A stretch of DNA of 64,000 nucleotides from Galeruca laticollis (GCA_963921935.1 OY998181.1:136547423-136611422), one strand, 5' to 3'. Counted from the first letter of the stretch, positions 21,792 through 32,630 are shown. The notes: generated by a model not told the origin, from the letters alone. A program made the numbers and translations.

Positions 21792-23465
21792 TAATTGCAG
21801 TCATAACACCTGTACTGCCCAGTACCTTCGTAGGATGTACACTGCTCATGGGCCCATTGCTGACAAAAATTGCACCAGATCCAGTCTTCTGTTGGCTTTC
21901 CATTAACCTCAATGTATTTTTCGGCACAGAAAATACACAAAGTCTCTTGAATATTTTCCTTCTGAACTCGTTTCTTTGGGATTTATTCTTACTTGACTCT
22001 TTTGTCGGTCAATATTGGTTGAGCCGTAGTTTTTAAGTATTTTTACTATTGTTCCTCTTTTATAGGAGTGCTTGTTAGTACTTCTGATTTTTGCGTTTTT
22101 CTTTTACGGGTACCAGATGATCTTACTACTTTTGGTAAAGGTCTAACATCTCGAGGACTGTAGGTTGGTTTCACGTCAGACAAAGATTGCATTCTCTCCA
22201 CAATTTTCGATGTACTACTAAAAATAAATAGTGGTGTATTTGAAGACAACATTGTACTCTTTGGTGGAGTTCTATGTTCCGGTTGGTTTCACTCTGGTAG
22301 TACCACTACTTCCACAGCTGGTTCATTGATAGTTTCACCTGAATTATCTTCTATTTCCATTACTTGATTTTCAGTAGGCAATAAATTGAGGTGTGGGATC
22401 TCAGTTTCTGCTACTTGTTCTTCAACAGTTTCACATAGAGTATTTGGAAGTGCATCCTCATATGTGACCAATGCTGGTAGGTAGTCTTCATCTCCAAACG
22501 TATGTTCATTAATTGGCCAAATACCAGGAGATCTAAACCCATTTACTGCATTTTGGGAAGTGGCACTTTTTAAATAAGACGGACTGAATAATTTTGCAAT
22601 ATCATATTGATTAACAATTCTCCCTGGATGCGATTTTTGAAATACATTAATTTCTTGTTGAAAATATTTTTTGAGTGGTCCATAGACTGCTTCGTCAAGT
22701 GGTTGCATCTTGTGTGTGGTATGTGGTGCAAAATCGAGGGCTGGATAAAATTTATGAGATTCGTGACTATCCAGTAAGAGAATAACTTTTTTTTCTTGAG
22801 TTGGCCGAACTTGGTCCACAAAATACTGTAGCCAATCAAGAAAAACTTCCCCATTTATCCACCCTGTTGGTGTACAAGTGGCTCGATTTTCTGGAGGATC
22901 TCCATCTAACAACCTTTCCTGCATTCGTTTGCGAGCAAAAATTATAAAAGGGGGTATGAATGAACCTGTAGCATTGCAGCAACAAAGAACAGTGGTTAGT
23001 TTACCACGCTCTGGGCTTGATATCACGCCCATTTGTTTCTTCCATTTGACAGATAGAATTTTTGGAGGTCTATTAGTTGTCGTCATTATGCCAGTTTCGT
23101 CCATATTATATAGACGAGTTCCGTCTATGTCATACTTTTGAACTTGATCTGACAGGTTTTTATAAAATCTCTCAACTTGGGTTCGATTAAAACCTCGTAC
23201 TCTGCCCACACTTGTTAGTTCTGGTGTTCTCAAAGTGATCTCTTGATTTCTCCTTAAAAATCCAGTCAGCTAATCATTTCCTGCCTTCGTATTTTGATCC
23301 CAACTTTTAGGGTAAGTTAATTTGTTTTTCTTTGCATATTCGTATACAATCCTTTAAAATCATCTCTAGTCAAACCAAAAAAAAATTGTCAAGATCCTTT
23401 AAGTATTGCAACAATTCTTTCTCCTGTTTATTATTAAAAACTGTTCGGAATCTACCCAACTGTTA
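21792..23465 (-). pseudogene. pogo/Tigger transposase copy 1 (DDE_1 + C-terminal zinc finger)
   Basis: CENP-B-like transposase without its N-terminal HTH. From 23465: GRFRTVFNNKQEKELLQYLK, then TPELTSVGRVRGFNRTQVER, LYNMDETGIMTTTNRPP (first Asp), IPPFIIFARKRMQERLL, VILLLDSHESHKFYPALDFA (second Asp) and HKMQPLDEAVYGPLKKYF (third Asp). Relative to copy 2 it lacks 33 bp between LDFA and APHTTH, removed between GCAAA repeats. The C-terminus encodes a Cys-rich finger: FCAEKYIEVNGKPTEDWIWC, then CQQWAHEQC and GQYRCYDC, ending at 21792-21794. A stop after VVVLPE (near 22289) and other shifts break the frame. Confidence 0.9.
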
Positions 23466-23518
23466 TGAAGAAACAAGAATTATCACTAATTTAAGTACAA
23501 ATCAAAATAAAACATTCA

Positions 23519-24452
23519 TTAAATGTAGAGAAATAATAAAAGTTGCAAAGTAATATTTACTAAACGTTTAGCTTCGAAGCTAAAACATAAATACTTAAGC
23601 ATCATAGACACCCCAATACATTCAATTTGATCATCCAGGGACTGTTGAGGCATCTCATCAATATCCATGACCTGTTGACAAAGTGTTTTTAAATGAAACT
23701 CACGGTCTCTAGAGACCGTGAGTTTCATTTAAAAACACTAATATGAGCATATTCCACGACGTAAGGGTCGAGACAGTCAATTTAATTGTTGACAAAGTAA
23801 TTAATTATAACAATTTTCAGCAACTATGAATACCTAACTTAACATTGCTATTACTAAAAATTCTTTTTATCAAAATAAAGTGTGCAAAACATGCTCATAG
23901 AGTATCTTTTCATGACCAGGATGATCAGCTAAACATATCTCAATTAATTGTCATTAAGCTGTTGAGACAATTTACATAAAAAAACTACTATTAATTATTT
24001 TTACCGTAGTGTCAGTCAGTTTTGTGCTTTTATCTCTGCGATTCTTTCTGTCAACATCTGCAGCCCTTCTTTTACTTTCTGAGACACATGTCCCATATAT
24101 TGAGATGGTACCCAGTCAGGGTGGTCTTTATCTTCGAGGATAGCAGGTTTGCCTAAAAAAGAATTAATACCTACTTGAGTACAAACTACGTACTAGGAGC
24201 TAGGAGAGTTGATATAATATTTGATAAGAAGCCTACCAGTTATAAAGTGTCTACTGCAAACTTTCTGGTGTTTCAATATAGATTCGGTCAGATCGTCTCT
24301 ATTGTTGCAATCAATGCAGCCCTGCGAAGTTTGATCAAATCGTTTTTCTCCTTTAAAAACTTGTGTTTTGTCTCGGCGGGAACGCGATAAAATGAAACTT
24401 CATCACGATTATACCTGATTCTACAATCAACTACAATACATATCGAAGGCAT
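23519..24452 (-). pseudogene. THAP-domain gene fragment
   Basis: Minus strand from ATG 24452: MPSICIVVDCRIRYNRDEVS then FYRVP, a THAP C2CH finger start. One base shift later comes NRDDLTESILKHQKVCSRHF with a splice donor after ITG. The next exon (about 24155-24020) reads KPAILEDKDHPDWVPSQYMG then HVSQKVKEGLQMLTERIAE. This order is that of insect THAP proteins, many linked to P or related transposons. A further candidate exon (23690-23519) reads HLKTLCQQVMDIDEMPQQSL. Its 5' side lies in a perfect 58-bp palindrome. Host gene or transposon origin cannot be told apart here. Confidence 0.65.
23682..23739. repeat. 58-bp perfect palindrome
   Basis: Arms of 29 bp (23682-23710 and 23711-23739) are exact reverse complements with no spacer; the centre is GGTCTCTAGAGACC. 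It lies at the upstream edge of a THAP-gene exon. Perfect palindromes of this size are unstable and may mark a recent inverted duplication or an assembly join. Confidence 0.97.
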
Positions 24453-25133
24453 TTCACAAGACAAGCATTACACTATTCAAAACCACAATTTACAGCCAAA
24501 AAAATAGAAAGAAAACCAATTAAACGTAGGTAAAAGAAACCCACTCTACAGTAACTTTATTGTTTATTTGACCATCGCCTCCATATTGAATTTATTCTGA
24601 CAGGTCGTTGGATTGCCTAATTCTACTACCCAACATAAGTGAAGTTAGCTGCGATGTAATATTGTGCTGTCAATAACTTTTTTACATCGGATTGTTGAGA
24701 ATACGATTTTTAACCGCGCTGTTGAATTTGATTTAACATTGCGATTTTAACTACATCGATTAGAGTTGCACAAGTTTGACTAGAATGTTTGAGATTGACT
24801 TGAGTTTGACTTGAAATTAAGTCAAACTCAAGTCAATCTTTCAGAAAAAATATTCAAGTCAAATCAAGCTGGACAATGGTTACAGGTTTGAAAATTCAAA
24901 CTGTTTGTCAAACTAGTTTGAGAGAGTTTGAAAAATAATTTATTTAGTAGATATACCTTGAATGGGTAAAATATTTACTTTAAATATAGTAAGTAGGTAC
25001 AACAAATACATTTATTTTAAACAAAATGAAAATACATTATTTCAAAAACTTTTTTTGATCAACTCGAATTTGTCACCTCAAAAATCTTTGTGAAAAGTAA
25101 AGTTCTTAAAAATTAAGTGAAAGCAACAATATA

Positions 25134-27898
25134 TTACATAGTAACCTCTTCCTGCGATCCTTGTGTGATATTTGTTAAGGATTCTTGTTGAAGCCACGAA
25201 TTTAAACACATTAATGTTCTAATAGACTGGTCATTTAATCGGTTTCGTTTTTTTGTGACTGTCAAAGAAGCTCTCGAAAAATAGCGTTCTATGCAGGCTG
25301 ATGTTGTTGGGGTGGCTAGAAAGTCTCTCGCCATTTTTGATGAAGTGGGAAATGCAGTTTCGTGCCGTTTCCACCACTTTAATATGTCCTCGATACTGTC
25401 TGCTCGTGATTCAGCTGTGTATTTGTCGATTTCGTATCTCCATGAATTTTCGTTTCTATTTATTTTTGAAGATGATTGGAAAAGTCCAAGCAAGTCTATA
25501 TCAAAATCAGTAACTTCATTAGACTTTTTTCGAACACACTGACTGTACATTCAATTTGGGTTTGGGGTGAGTTTTTGTCACTGTGAGGTGAATAATAATT
25601 TTCTTTATAAATTTCTTCAAATTTCTTGATGGCTTCATCTTTTAAGGATTGTCCGTCGTTAAAGAAAATGTTTCAATTTTATGACGAGGATCCAAAATCA
25701 AAACGATACAATATATCCAGTTAGTCCTACTGTAATGCTTAACAATTTTATCGCGAGCTGCCTGAAGGGCAAGAATAATTTTTGCATCAACATCGTCTCT
25801 ATTTTCTTTATTATCTAGTTCATGTGCCCATCTTTCTAGTTTGTCGAGTAGCATATTGATCCCAATGACCACCACAGGAAGGGTAGAATATTTTTCCCCT
25901 TCTAAAACTTTAGTTAGTGTTTTCAAAGTTTTTAAATACTTACATGTTCTGTCAATAACATTCCGTTCTGTATCATGTATTCAAAAATATAAAAGAGTAT
26001 CGGTATTGTCACAAAGAATATTAATCGAACGTTTGAATTGTAACGCCCAGGATAGCATTTCCAATGTAGAGTTCCATCTGGTTTTTACCTCCAGTTTGGG
26101 AATGGTCATGTGTAAATTTAATGAGTCGCAAAATCTTGCGAAGTTTAATCTTAACATTTCGGAGTTTTCAATTTTTTACAAATTACCTTAACCTTTGCAA
26201 TTGTTGCAGTATTTTCAGATATTGTATTTTCATTCATATCAGAGTCTTCGTCTTCGTTTTCTTCAGACGTTAACTCAAACACTTGCATTAAATCTCGGGC
26301 AGCTAAATCAAGAATATGTGCAAAACACACATAATGCTTATTCGCACCATCAAAATTTTCTATTATGTTTCCCAATTCTTTTAAAAAAGTGAAATTACTA
26401 TTAGTGTTGTCAGTAGTAATACCTTGAATAGAGTGTGTAATATTGAATTCAGCCGTTATTTTAAAAAACAAAGTTGCCATTGAAAGGTCAGTATGTTGTC
26501 CTTTTGCGGGTACAAAATCTAATAAAAAAGAATGTAATGTCCAGTTACTGTCAATAAAATGAACGGCTACTCCATAGTAGACCTTCATCGAATTAGAAGA
26601 CCATCCATCCATCGTAAACGAAATTTTTGAGTCACCGTCATTTAAAAGTATCTTCACTGAATTTTTCAAAACATCAAATTTGGAAAATATTCGTGACTTC
26701 AACTGGTTTATTGAAGGAACAATTAAGTTTGGATTAATGTAGTTGTTTAATTGGTGGGTTATATCATCTTCAAAGAAGTTAAATGGCAAATATTTTTTTA
26801 CAGTATACTCCAATAGATCCATAAATTTATTTTTTCCTGTCTCCGAATCCAAAGTTTGCCCAATAGAATTCTAAAACAAACAATTTTTTTTTGTTTTTAT
26901 ATAAATGGAGACTTTAAGGGGCCCCAACATCCGCTGTAGTCGCCTCTATTGTATAGTAATTCATCACGTTTTCGGGTCAAAATCAAGTCAAAATAGTTTT
27001 TAGACGGCATTCTTAAAGTTAAAAAATATGCGGTTAGTTTTATTGTACTCAAAATTTTCATTAGCTCTAGTGCTACATTTATTAAATTCGTCTTTGGTAA
27101 AAAGTTTGACACCATTTTAGCGAAACAAATCAAAAAATCTGGCACAGAGCCCCCTGCTAATAAAAATTACAAGTACAATAAAACAAACCGCATATTTTTA
27201 ACTTTAAGAATAAAGGAGATGCCGTCCAAAAACTATTTTGACTCGATTTTGACCCGAAAACGTGGTGAATTACTATACAATAGAGGCGACTATAGCGACC
27301 GCGGCGTTCGAATTTAACACGCGATATCGAGGCCTCTTAAGTAAATTTAGTATGAAGGTAGATGGTGGTTGACCTCTATAAGGCCAAAAATCACGGGCGC
27401 AGTCATAAGAAAGTGGGGTAACACAGTTGTGGTTCTAGGGTTAATTGTATAAAAACTTACCAGGTCATTTTTACAATTTTGGATCCAACGTTGTATGTTG
27501 TTATTACCACAAATACTACTTGTTCCAGAAGTTGTTGCTTCCTGCGGCAATTCTTCATCATACAATTTTTTGTGGCTCTTCATCAAAAGCCGTTTTAAAG
27601 AACTAGTTCTACTATTTGGCATTTTATACCGTTGTTCTTTATTTTTACATAATTTGTACTTTGCAATTTTCATTGTTTTGGAATCGCCTGCCGCAACATC
27701 AAAAAAATCTGTATATTTGTTTTTCTTGTTGATTAATTTTGCCTCCTCTACAGATTTCTTTCTCGTAATTTTTGCAAGGGAGAAATCTTCTAAATCAGAT
27801 TCACTTTGTTCTGGTACGTATTCCGAGCCGCTACATGAAAAAGGTTCAAGTTCAGACATTTCGACTTCCGACATTATCGCACAATGCACGCACTTCAA
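25134..27898 (-). pseudogene. hAT transposase of copy 2
   Basis: Read from 27898 down: acidic N-terminus (SGSEYVPEQSESDLEDFSLA); a BED-like region with YTDFFDVAAG and KLCKNKEQRYK, in which the first Cys of the finger seems lost; an insert (26932-27297) between exons; then FTMDGWSSNSMKVYYGVAVH (first Asp), GITTDNTNSNFTFLKELG (second Asp) and CFAHILDLAARDL. After a break come LILDPRHKIETF and the hATC dimerisation domain ILKWWKRHETAFPTSSKMAR, LATPTTSACIERYFSRA, ending at 25134. All domains are present but shifts at about 26160, 25640 and 25560 inactivate it. Confidence 0.9.
26932..27297. mobile_element. foldback/MITE-like element inside hAT copy 2
   Basis: Long inverted arms: the left arm starts CGCTGTAGTCGCCTCTATTG and the reverse complement of the right arm starts CGCTATAGTCGCCTCTATTG. 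Similarity continues for roughly 120 bp, with small indels, through GTTTTCGGGTCAAAATC and ATATGCGGTTTGTTTTATTG. The loop of about 110 bp is non-coding. It separates the BED exon from the catalytic exon of the hAT gene. Confidence 0.85.
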
Positions 27899-28307
27899 AA
27901 CAAACGTAACAAGCCAAGCCTATCTATCCTTCTAAATATCGATGGTGTAGCGCACATATGTGTTAAGTACAAAATATCATGTTTTGAAATACGACAAAAT
28001 CAAAATTTATCAGCTTGTGATAATTAACCTGAAAACTTTCTGTAGCACAACACTACATTATAATGTCGTACGGCCATATTTACTAAAATTTAAGAACATA
28101 AAATTGTAATATTTGTTTTTAATAATTTAAAAAACGGCAGCGTGAGAAAAAATACTTTCAAAATTTTAGCACTTACCACATTTGTCATTCAGAAACTTAC
28201 GTCCAATGATAAATCAACGAGTTAAGACAAAAACTGTAAAAATGAACATTTTATTAAAAATATAAAAAACATTGTAATCAATGCAGTAATATAAACCTAT
28301 TATAACA

Positions 28308-31010
28308 CTAATCATCTGAGTCATCATTGGTCGGTCTTGCTGTCTCCGGAATTTCCTGAATGAAACTTTTATATTCTTCAGGGATAATCTGTTTTTCCAG
28401 CAAAAAGAGAAGGTCCTTCTTCTTCTTTTGAGAGACCGGAAGTCTGGATTCATATTTTTTGTTCAAACTTACAGATGACCAGTTTTTCTTCCTTCCGGGC
28501 CTCCGCTTGTCTGCCACATCTAACTGGAGGAATGTCTCATCTGCAAGAGAATACTTGTATTGGATAATGAAAGGCTTTTCTTCTTGGAAACGCAGCCATT
28601 TGATGTTAAGCCAATTCACTTTGTCTTTATTTATGTTGTGAGTTGTGTTAACGACAATGTCGGACACGAGTTGTTGTAAATTGAAAAAATTGCAATACTT
28701 GAAATTTTTCACGCGGTATTGTCGCGGTTTAATTCTGTCTGTTTCTATTAGAAGACACCATTCGCGCGTGGAATAAATTTTTTTATGCCGCTTGGCCCTC
28801 TCTATAGTAGCATGCATGGAATCTGCCTCTAAATAGGAATGACCTGATTCCATGAATTTCAAGTCTATTGTCTTCAAATGGTCAATTTTATTGACAGCAA
28901 ACAGCATAGCTGCAGCAACATATTTGTTGCGGTTTTGTCCACCGCAAGTGTCGGAAAATGAGGCAACATGGTTTACTGTTTCTGGTAAATTAAATAGGTA
29001 ATCCAGAATACAGCTTCCGATTTCAGCACTACCTTTGTTGCCATGGGTTTCATCCCACACAAAACAATATCCATCGGAGTTGAAAGCGTCATAAATTGTA
29101 AAATTATAGACGTTTAACTTATGTTTATAATAGATTTGGTTATCACCTGCATGCGGAATTGAAAGTATTGCCTGGAGGTCAAATGAAATTGATCTGAAAG
29201 ATTTTCCATTATCTTCTACTGACTTCTTCTTATCCGCTTCTTTCATTTCCAAAGCCTGCTTTTCTCTCTGTTTATGCTTATCATATTCTTCTTGTAAAGT
29301 TGTCTTTTCTGTAGCATTTTGATATGCGTTACAATGAAAGCACTGATCTTTTTTTGGTATGTAGAATGCCAAACGAGGTTCCTGATCATGAAAAATTTTC
29401 TGATATACAAACCGTGACACTGGCTGAATTTTCTTCTGAGCACAATATTCCTTTGCATACAGTCTATACATTATGGAAATGTTTAGCTCCGGCGAAATGT
29501 ATTGTTTTTGTGAATCACGCCTGCAGTAATGCGACTCAACCCGAGGGAACGAGTCAATGTGTTCTTTGACAAATCGCTTTGCCTCGTCAGAAGTAGTATT
29601 AGGAGGTCGAGTGTTCTTTCTCTTGTCATCTCCAATGTACAACCCGCTGTCGCTCATGTTGTGTGCACAATTTTCTATTACTCTATGTGAAATAGCAAAT
29701 GTGGCACAAAAAAATTTCAAACACACTCTATGTGGTTTTCCATTGGAATCTTTCAGAAAATACAACGTAGATGTTTGACGGTTTTTTGTTTTTGGACTGT
29801 TTCGAACTCTAACAACAGGGACCTTTTGCATGAGAGAGGTTAGAAGAATTTTTTGACGAATATCGTTTGCCAAACTGTAGTATTCTTGACATAATGTCGC
29901 TCTGTGGGATTCTGGAATATTTTTGTTACATTTAAATCGGCACTTTGTACAGTCAACAATCTTAGGTTTTTTCTCTTGTACTTCTTTTCCGCTGCGATTC
30001 ACATACTTTTTTCCACTCAGTCTACTATTTTTACTTATTGATCTGGCCCAGACTGCTCTATTTGCTCTCCTACTTCTTTTTATTTGTAGTTTCTCATTGG
30101 ATTCGGTCGAATTTGTAGGTAATTTATGTTTCCTAGATTTAGCGACCTTTGTTGAAACTTCATCATCTGATTCTTCGCTGTTTGCATATGGCTCATAAGA
30201 ACTCGACGAATACGCGAAGGGATCGCTCTCATCAGATTCACTGTTCTTTCTGTAAATAGCAGATGGTCCAGCCAAATTAGTTTCATCATTTATCTCCGAT
30301 CTGTTATTTGTTACTAGTGCTAAAAATAAATTACTAAATTTAATCACTTGTCACATATTTGATATCCTGAACTTACCTCGACTCGATTTACCTGTATCAC
30401 ACGAGAAAGAAGGAGGGCTATTATTTTTTTCAGGACATGAACCATTTGTGCTTCTGGTTAGATCTATGTCTGTAACCTTTGGCAAAATAATCTGATTAGA
30501 AATGACTATTATATTTGATCCATGCTTTTTGGTTTCGTCTGTAAAAAAATAAATAAAAAAAGTAAAATAAAATGAAATTAAACTATAAATTAAAGCAAGG
30601 TATAATATTATTTACACAAAAAAGTGTAATAATACAAAACTAATGTAATTTTGTTACAAAAATCAGGATTGTTACTTCTTGTTCCGGTTTTTGTAATAAA
30701 ATTACACGTTTTTTTAATAAAAAAACGAGAGGTCAGAGGACAAGAAAACTGAGTTAAACTTTTTTTAGGCTAATAGGTAAAGAATATTTTATTTAATAAA
30801 TTACTGAGCACTTTGATCATTTGGACTGGAAAAACCTTTGTGACTAGTTTGGTACTTCTCAGTATTCAATTTACAAATCGTTTCTGTAGAACAAAACAAA
30901 AGTATGCAATTTGTTAGTTTTATCAAGTATCTACATCAAAACTTACCGGTACTCTCTGTTTGATTTCTTTCCTCTAATAGCTGGAGAATTTTCTTACCCC
31001 GCGAAACCAT
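28308..31010 (-). CDS. DUF7869-like putative transposase, 745 aa in three exons
   Basis: Exon 1 31010-30947 (MVSRGKKILQLLEERNQTES), exon 2 30538-30377, exon 3 30319-28308; junctions are GT-AG and the three together give 746 codons with no stop. The N-terminus is acidic and Ser-rich, followed by a Cys cluster KIVDCTKCRFKCNKN (C199, C202, C206) and a domain with LYFLKDSNGKPHRVCLKFFC. A second CFHC pair (C402, C405) precedes the putative catalytic core: ISFDLQAIL (D456), ASFSDTCGGQNRNK (D532) and FMESGHSYLEADSMHATIE (H569, E573, D575, E582). I recall this family as often annotated DUF7869. A nuclease role is inferred from the RNase-H-like spacing and from TIRs around the gene. Confidence 0.85.
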
Positions 31011-31099
31011 AATAAAAAACAAAACTAATTTTTTCACTGCACAGACACCAAAATAGATTAATTCACATGTGACGAACCGCGAAATAACCTCACTTTATT

Positions 31100-31365
31100 A
31101 AACACAAATGTGGTAACTACTCACTTACCTCAGTATAAGCATCTCATTGTATATGACAAATGTGTTAAGTACACTTAACACATATGGAGTAGAATTCTGC
31201 GATTCGCAAGTACTTTTCCCAAACGATAGATGCCACTACTGGCCACAAAATTTGGTTTGCAGTTACCACATTTGGGCATATGAAAATTTACACTAAAATT
31301 TATTTTTTAGTGCACTTAACCCATTTTGTGCAGACAGTGCATTTACCACATTTGTGCGCTACACC
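31100..31365. repeat. subterminal CAAATGTGGTAA repeats of the DUF7869-like element
   Basis: Variants of CAAATGTGKTAA occur in both orientations near 31105, 31155, 31175, 31260, 31310 and 31340, and again near the other end (27952, 28175). Two face each other as ACAAATGTGTTAAGTACACT / TTAACACATATG. Their clustering at both ends fits transposase-binding sites. Confidence 0.75.
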
Positions 31366-31666
31366 ATCGATATGAACTATACTATAACTGATTTGCGGAG
31401 TAGCAGAGTACAGGTTCAGACATGAAAACAAATGGCGGTAGGGGTAGGAGGTAGGCGGTACGCTCACAGTTATTAGAATTGGAAGTCAACACGTTGCGCA
31501 ATATAATATTCAAACTGTATGAAGAAGTTTGATTTCAAGTCAAACCTAAAGATACAGAAATCGATTTAAGTCAAACTTTGTTACATAAATAGTTTGATTT
31601 TCAAGTCAAGTCAAGTTTGTTGAGTAAAATCAGACTAGTTTGACTTGATGCATCTCTAACATCGAT

Positions 31667-32240
31667 GTTAAATTTACAGCTGCTACTGATAGTTGTACAG
31701 AATAACCCCATGAATGTATTAATGTATATTGTTGAATAATTATTCTAATAAATACCTTCTTGAACCTGTTTACAATACTATTCAACTAATTCAAGTTATA
31801 TGTAACAAAAAGAAAGCGTTTTTGACATCTTAACTATTCATTAATATATTCGAAAGAATGAAAGAAAAAAAATATTTGGAATAATTGTTTCTATACTGGA
31901 ATTTAGGTATTTCGACTAATTCCGGAAAGAACATTGCAATTCATGGGAAATTTTTCTAATAAAATATTCAAAAATGATAAACATCAAATTAAATAAGTAT
32001 TAAAATCACAGTTTCTTCCTACTCAATTACGACACGTCCATAATAAGGCGTTGCTAATTCTCATTATTATTTTACTAGTACAATAAGGAAATCTCATTAT
32101 TGTAGTAAAATAATAGAATATTTCTACGGTCTGTATTACAGAGAGTAATATAGTTATTATTATACGCATGAAGAAAGAAATATTTGTCATCCAAGCTTTT
32201 ACTTATGTATTAACGTATTATACACGTTTTTACTTTTCAG
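31667..32240. other. no gene; AT-rich flank of hAT copy 2
   Basis: No coding signal was recognised. It ends in a good splice acceptor (TTTTTACTTTTCAG) before the exon-like segment at 32241. Confidence 0.4.
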
Positions 32241-32332
32241 ACACGGAGCCGATTTTAGTGACAGAGGTCACTTCTGGTGATCCTAACCCCATTCCACCTG
32301 ATCAACCAACCCCTTCGACCACACCAAAATAG
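32241..32332 (+). other. candidate terminal exon of a host gene
   Basis: After a pyrimidine-rich acceptor ending CAG at 32240, only one frame is open: EPILVTEVTSGDPNPIPPDQ then PTPSTTPK and TAG (32330-32332). The composition (Pro, Thr, Ser) differs from the transposon genes around it and resembles a low-complexity extracellular C-terminus. No upstream exon is visible in the window, so this is a weak call. It is directly followed by 141-bp tandem repeats that begin with its last codons. Confidence 0.3.
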
Positions 32333-32630
32333 CCAAAGAAAATTAAAACAATAATACATATATACCAAAATGTAACACCTATTAACAAAAATGAACTAAA
32401 ACAGCCAAAAAAATCAAAATCGTCGATTTGATTATCTACTTAAACTATCATTTGCAAAATGAAACCAAAACAGCCAAAGAAAACTAAAACGTCAATAATA
32501 CATATCTACCAAAATGTAATACCTATTAACCAAAATAAACTAAAACAGCCAAAAAAACAAAATCGTCGACATGATTATCTGCTTAAACTAACATATGCAA
32601 AAATATACCAAAACAGCCAAAGGAAAGTAA
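32323..32630. repeat. 141-143 bp tandem repeat, about 2.2 copies
   Basis: The word ACCAAAACAGCCAAAG starts units at 32323 (as ACCAAAATAGCC), 32464 and 32607. Each unit has a second AAACAGCCAAAAAAA motif and AAAATCGTCGA. Units one and two are about 90 percent alike by eye; unit three is partial. Confidence 0.88.

Larger units (their letters stand above)
17331..23465 (-). mobile_element. pogo element copy 1, left end to truncated right side, with nested insertions
   Basis: Begins GGGGAGGATCGGGCAAAGTG after a TA at 17329-17330. The same terminus is found at both ends of copy 2 (37961 and 40665). Internal DNA aligns with copy 2 on both sides of a Tc1-like insertion: the words CCAGTACTACC (17371-17381) and ATATAGCAAATGTTGACAG (from about 21610) are neighbours in copy 2. 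The match is lost at about 23465, just after a segment encoding GRFRTVFNNKQEKELLQYLK, so the HTH-coding 5' part and right TIR are missing. Confidence 0.85.
27944..31365 (-). mobile_element. unclassified DNA transposon with DUF7869-like DDE/D gene, intact
   Basis: The left end reads GGTGTAGCGCACATATGTGT and the reverse complement of the right end reads GGTGTAGCGCACAAATGTGG. ATCGAT flanks both sides (27938-27943, 31366-31371). Because ATCGAT is its own reverse complement, the duplication may be 6 bp, or 4 bp (TCGA) with the TIR one base longer. The element sits inside hAT copy 2 and has a three-exon gene without stops. Subterminal zones hold many CAAATGTGGTAA motifs. Confidence 0.9.
24761..31658 (-). 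mobile_element. hAT DNA transposon copy 2, hosting two further elements
   Basis: Perfect 8-bp duplication ACATCGAT at 24753-24760 and 31659-31666. The left end reads TAGAGTTGCACAAGTTTGAC; the reverse complement of the right end reads TAGAGATGCATCAAGTCAAA. Both subterminal zones are dense in CAAGTCAA/TTTGACTTG motifs, including a hairpin with 21-bp perfect arms at 24792-24839. Subtracting the DUF7869-like element (3.4 kb) and the foldback element leaves about 3.1 kb, a normal hAT size. Confidence 0.93.

Noticed and set aside
24780..24910. Possible telomere-like or satellite repeat (TTTGACTTG).
   Set aside because: The same words occur at the other end of hAT copy 2, so they are subterminal repeats of that element.
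27495..27935. 146-codon plus-strand frame.
   Set aside because: Antisense shadow of the hAT copy 2 N-terminal exon.
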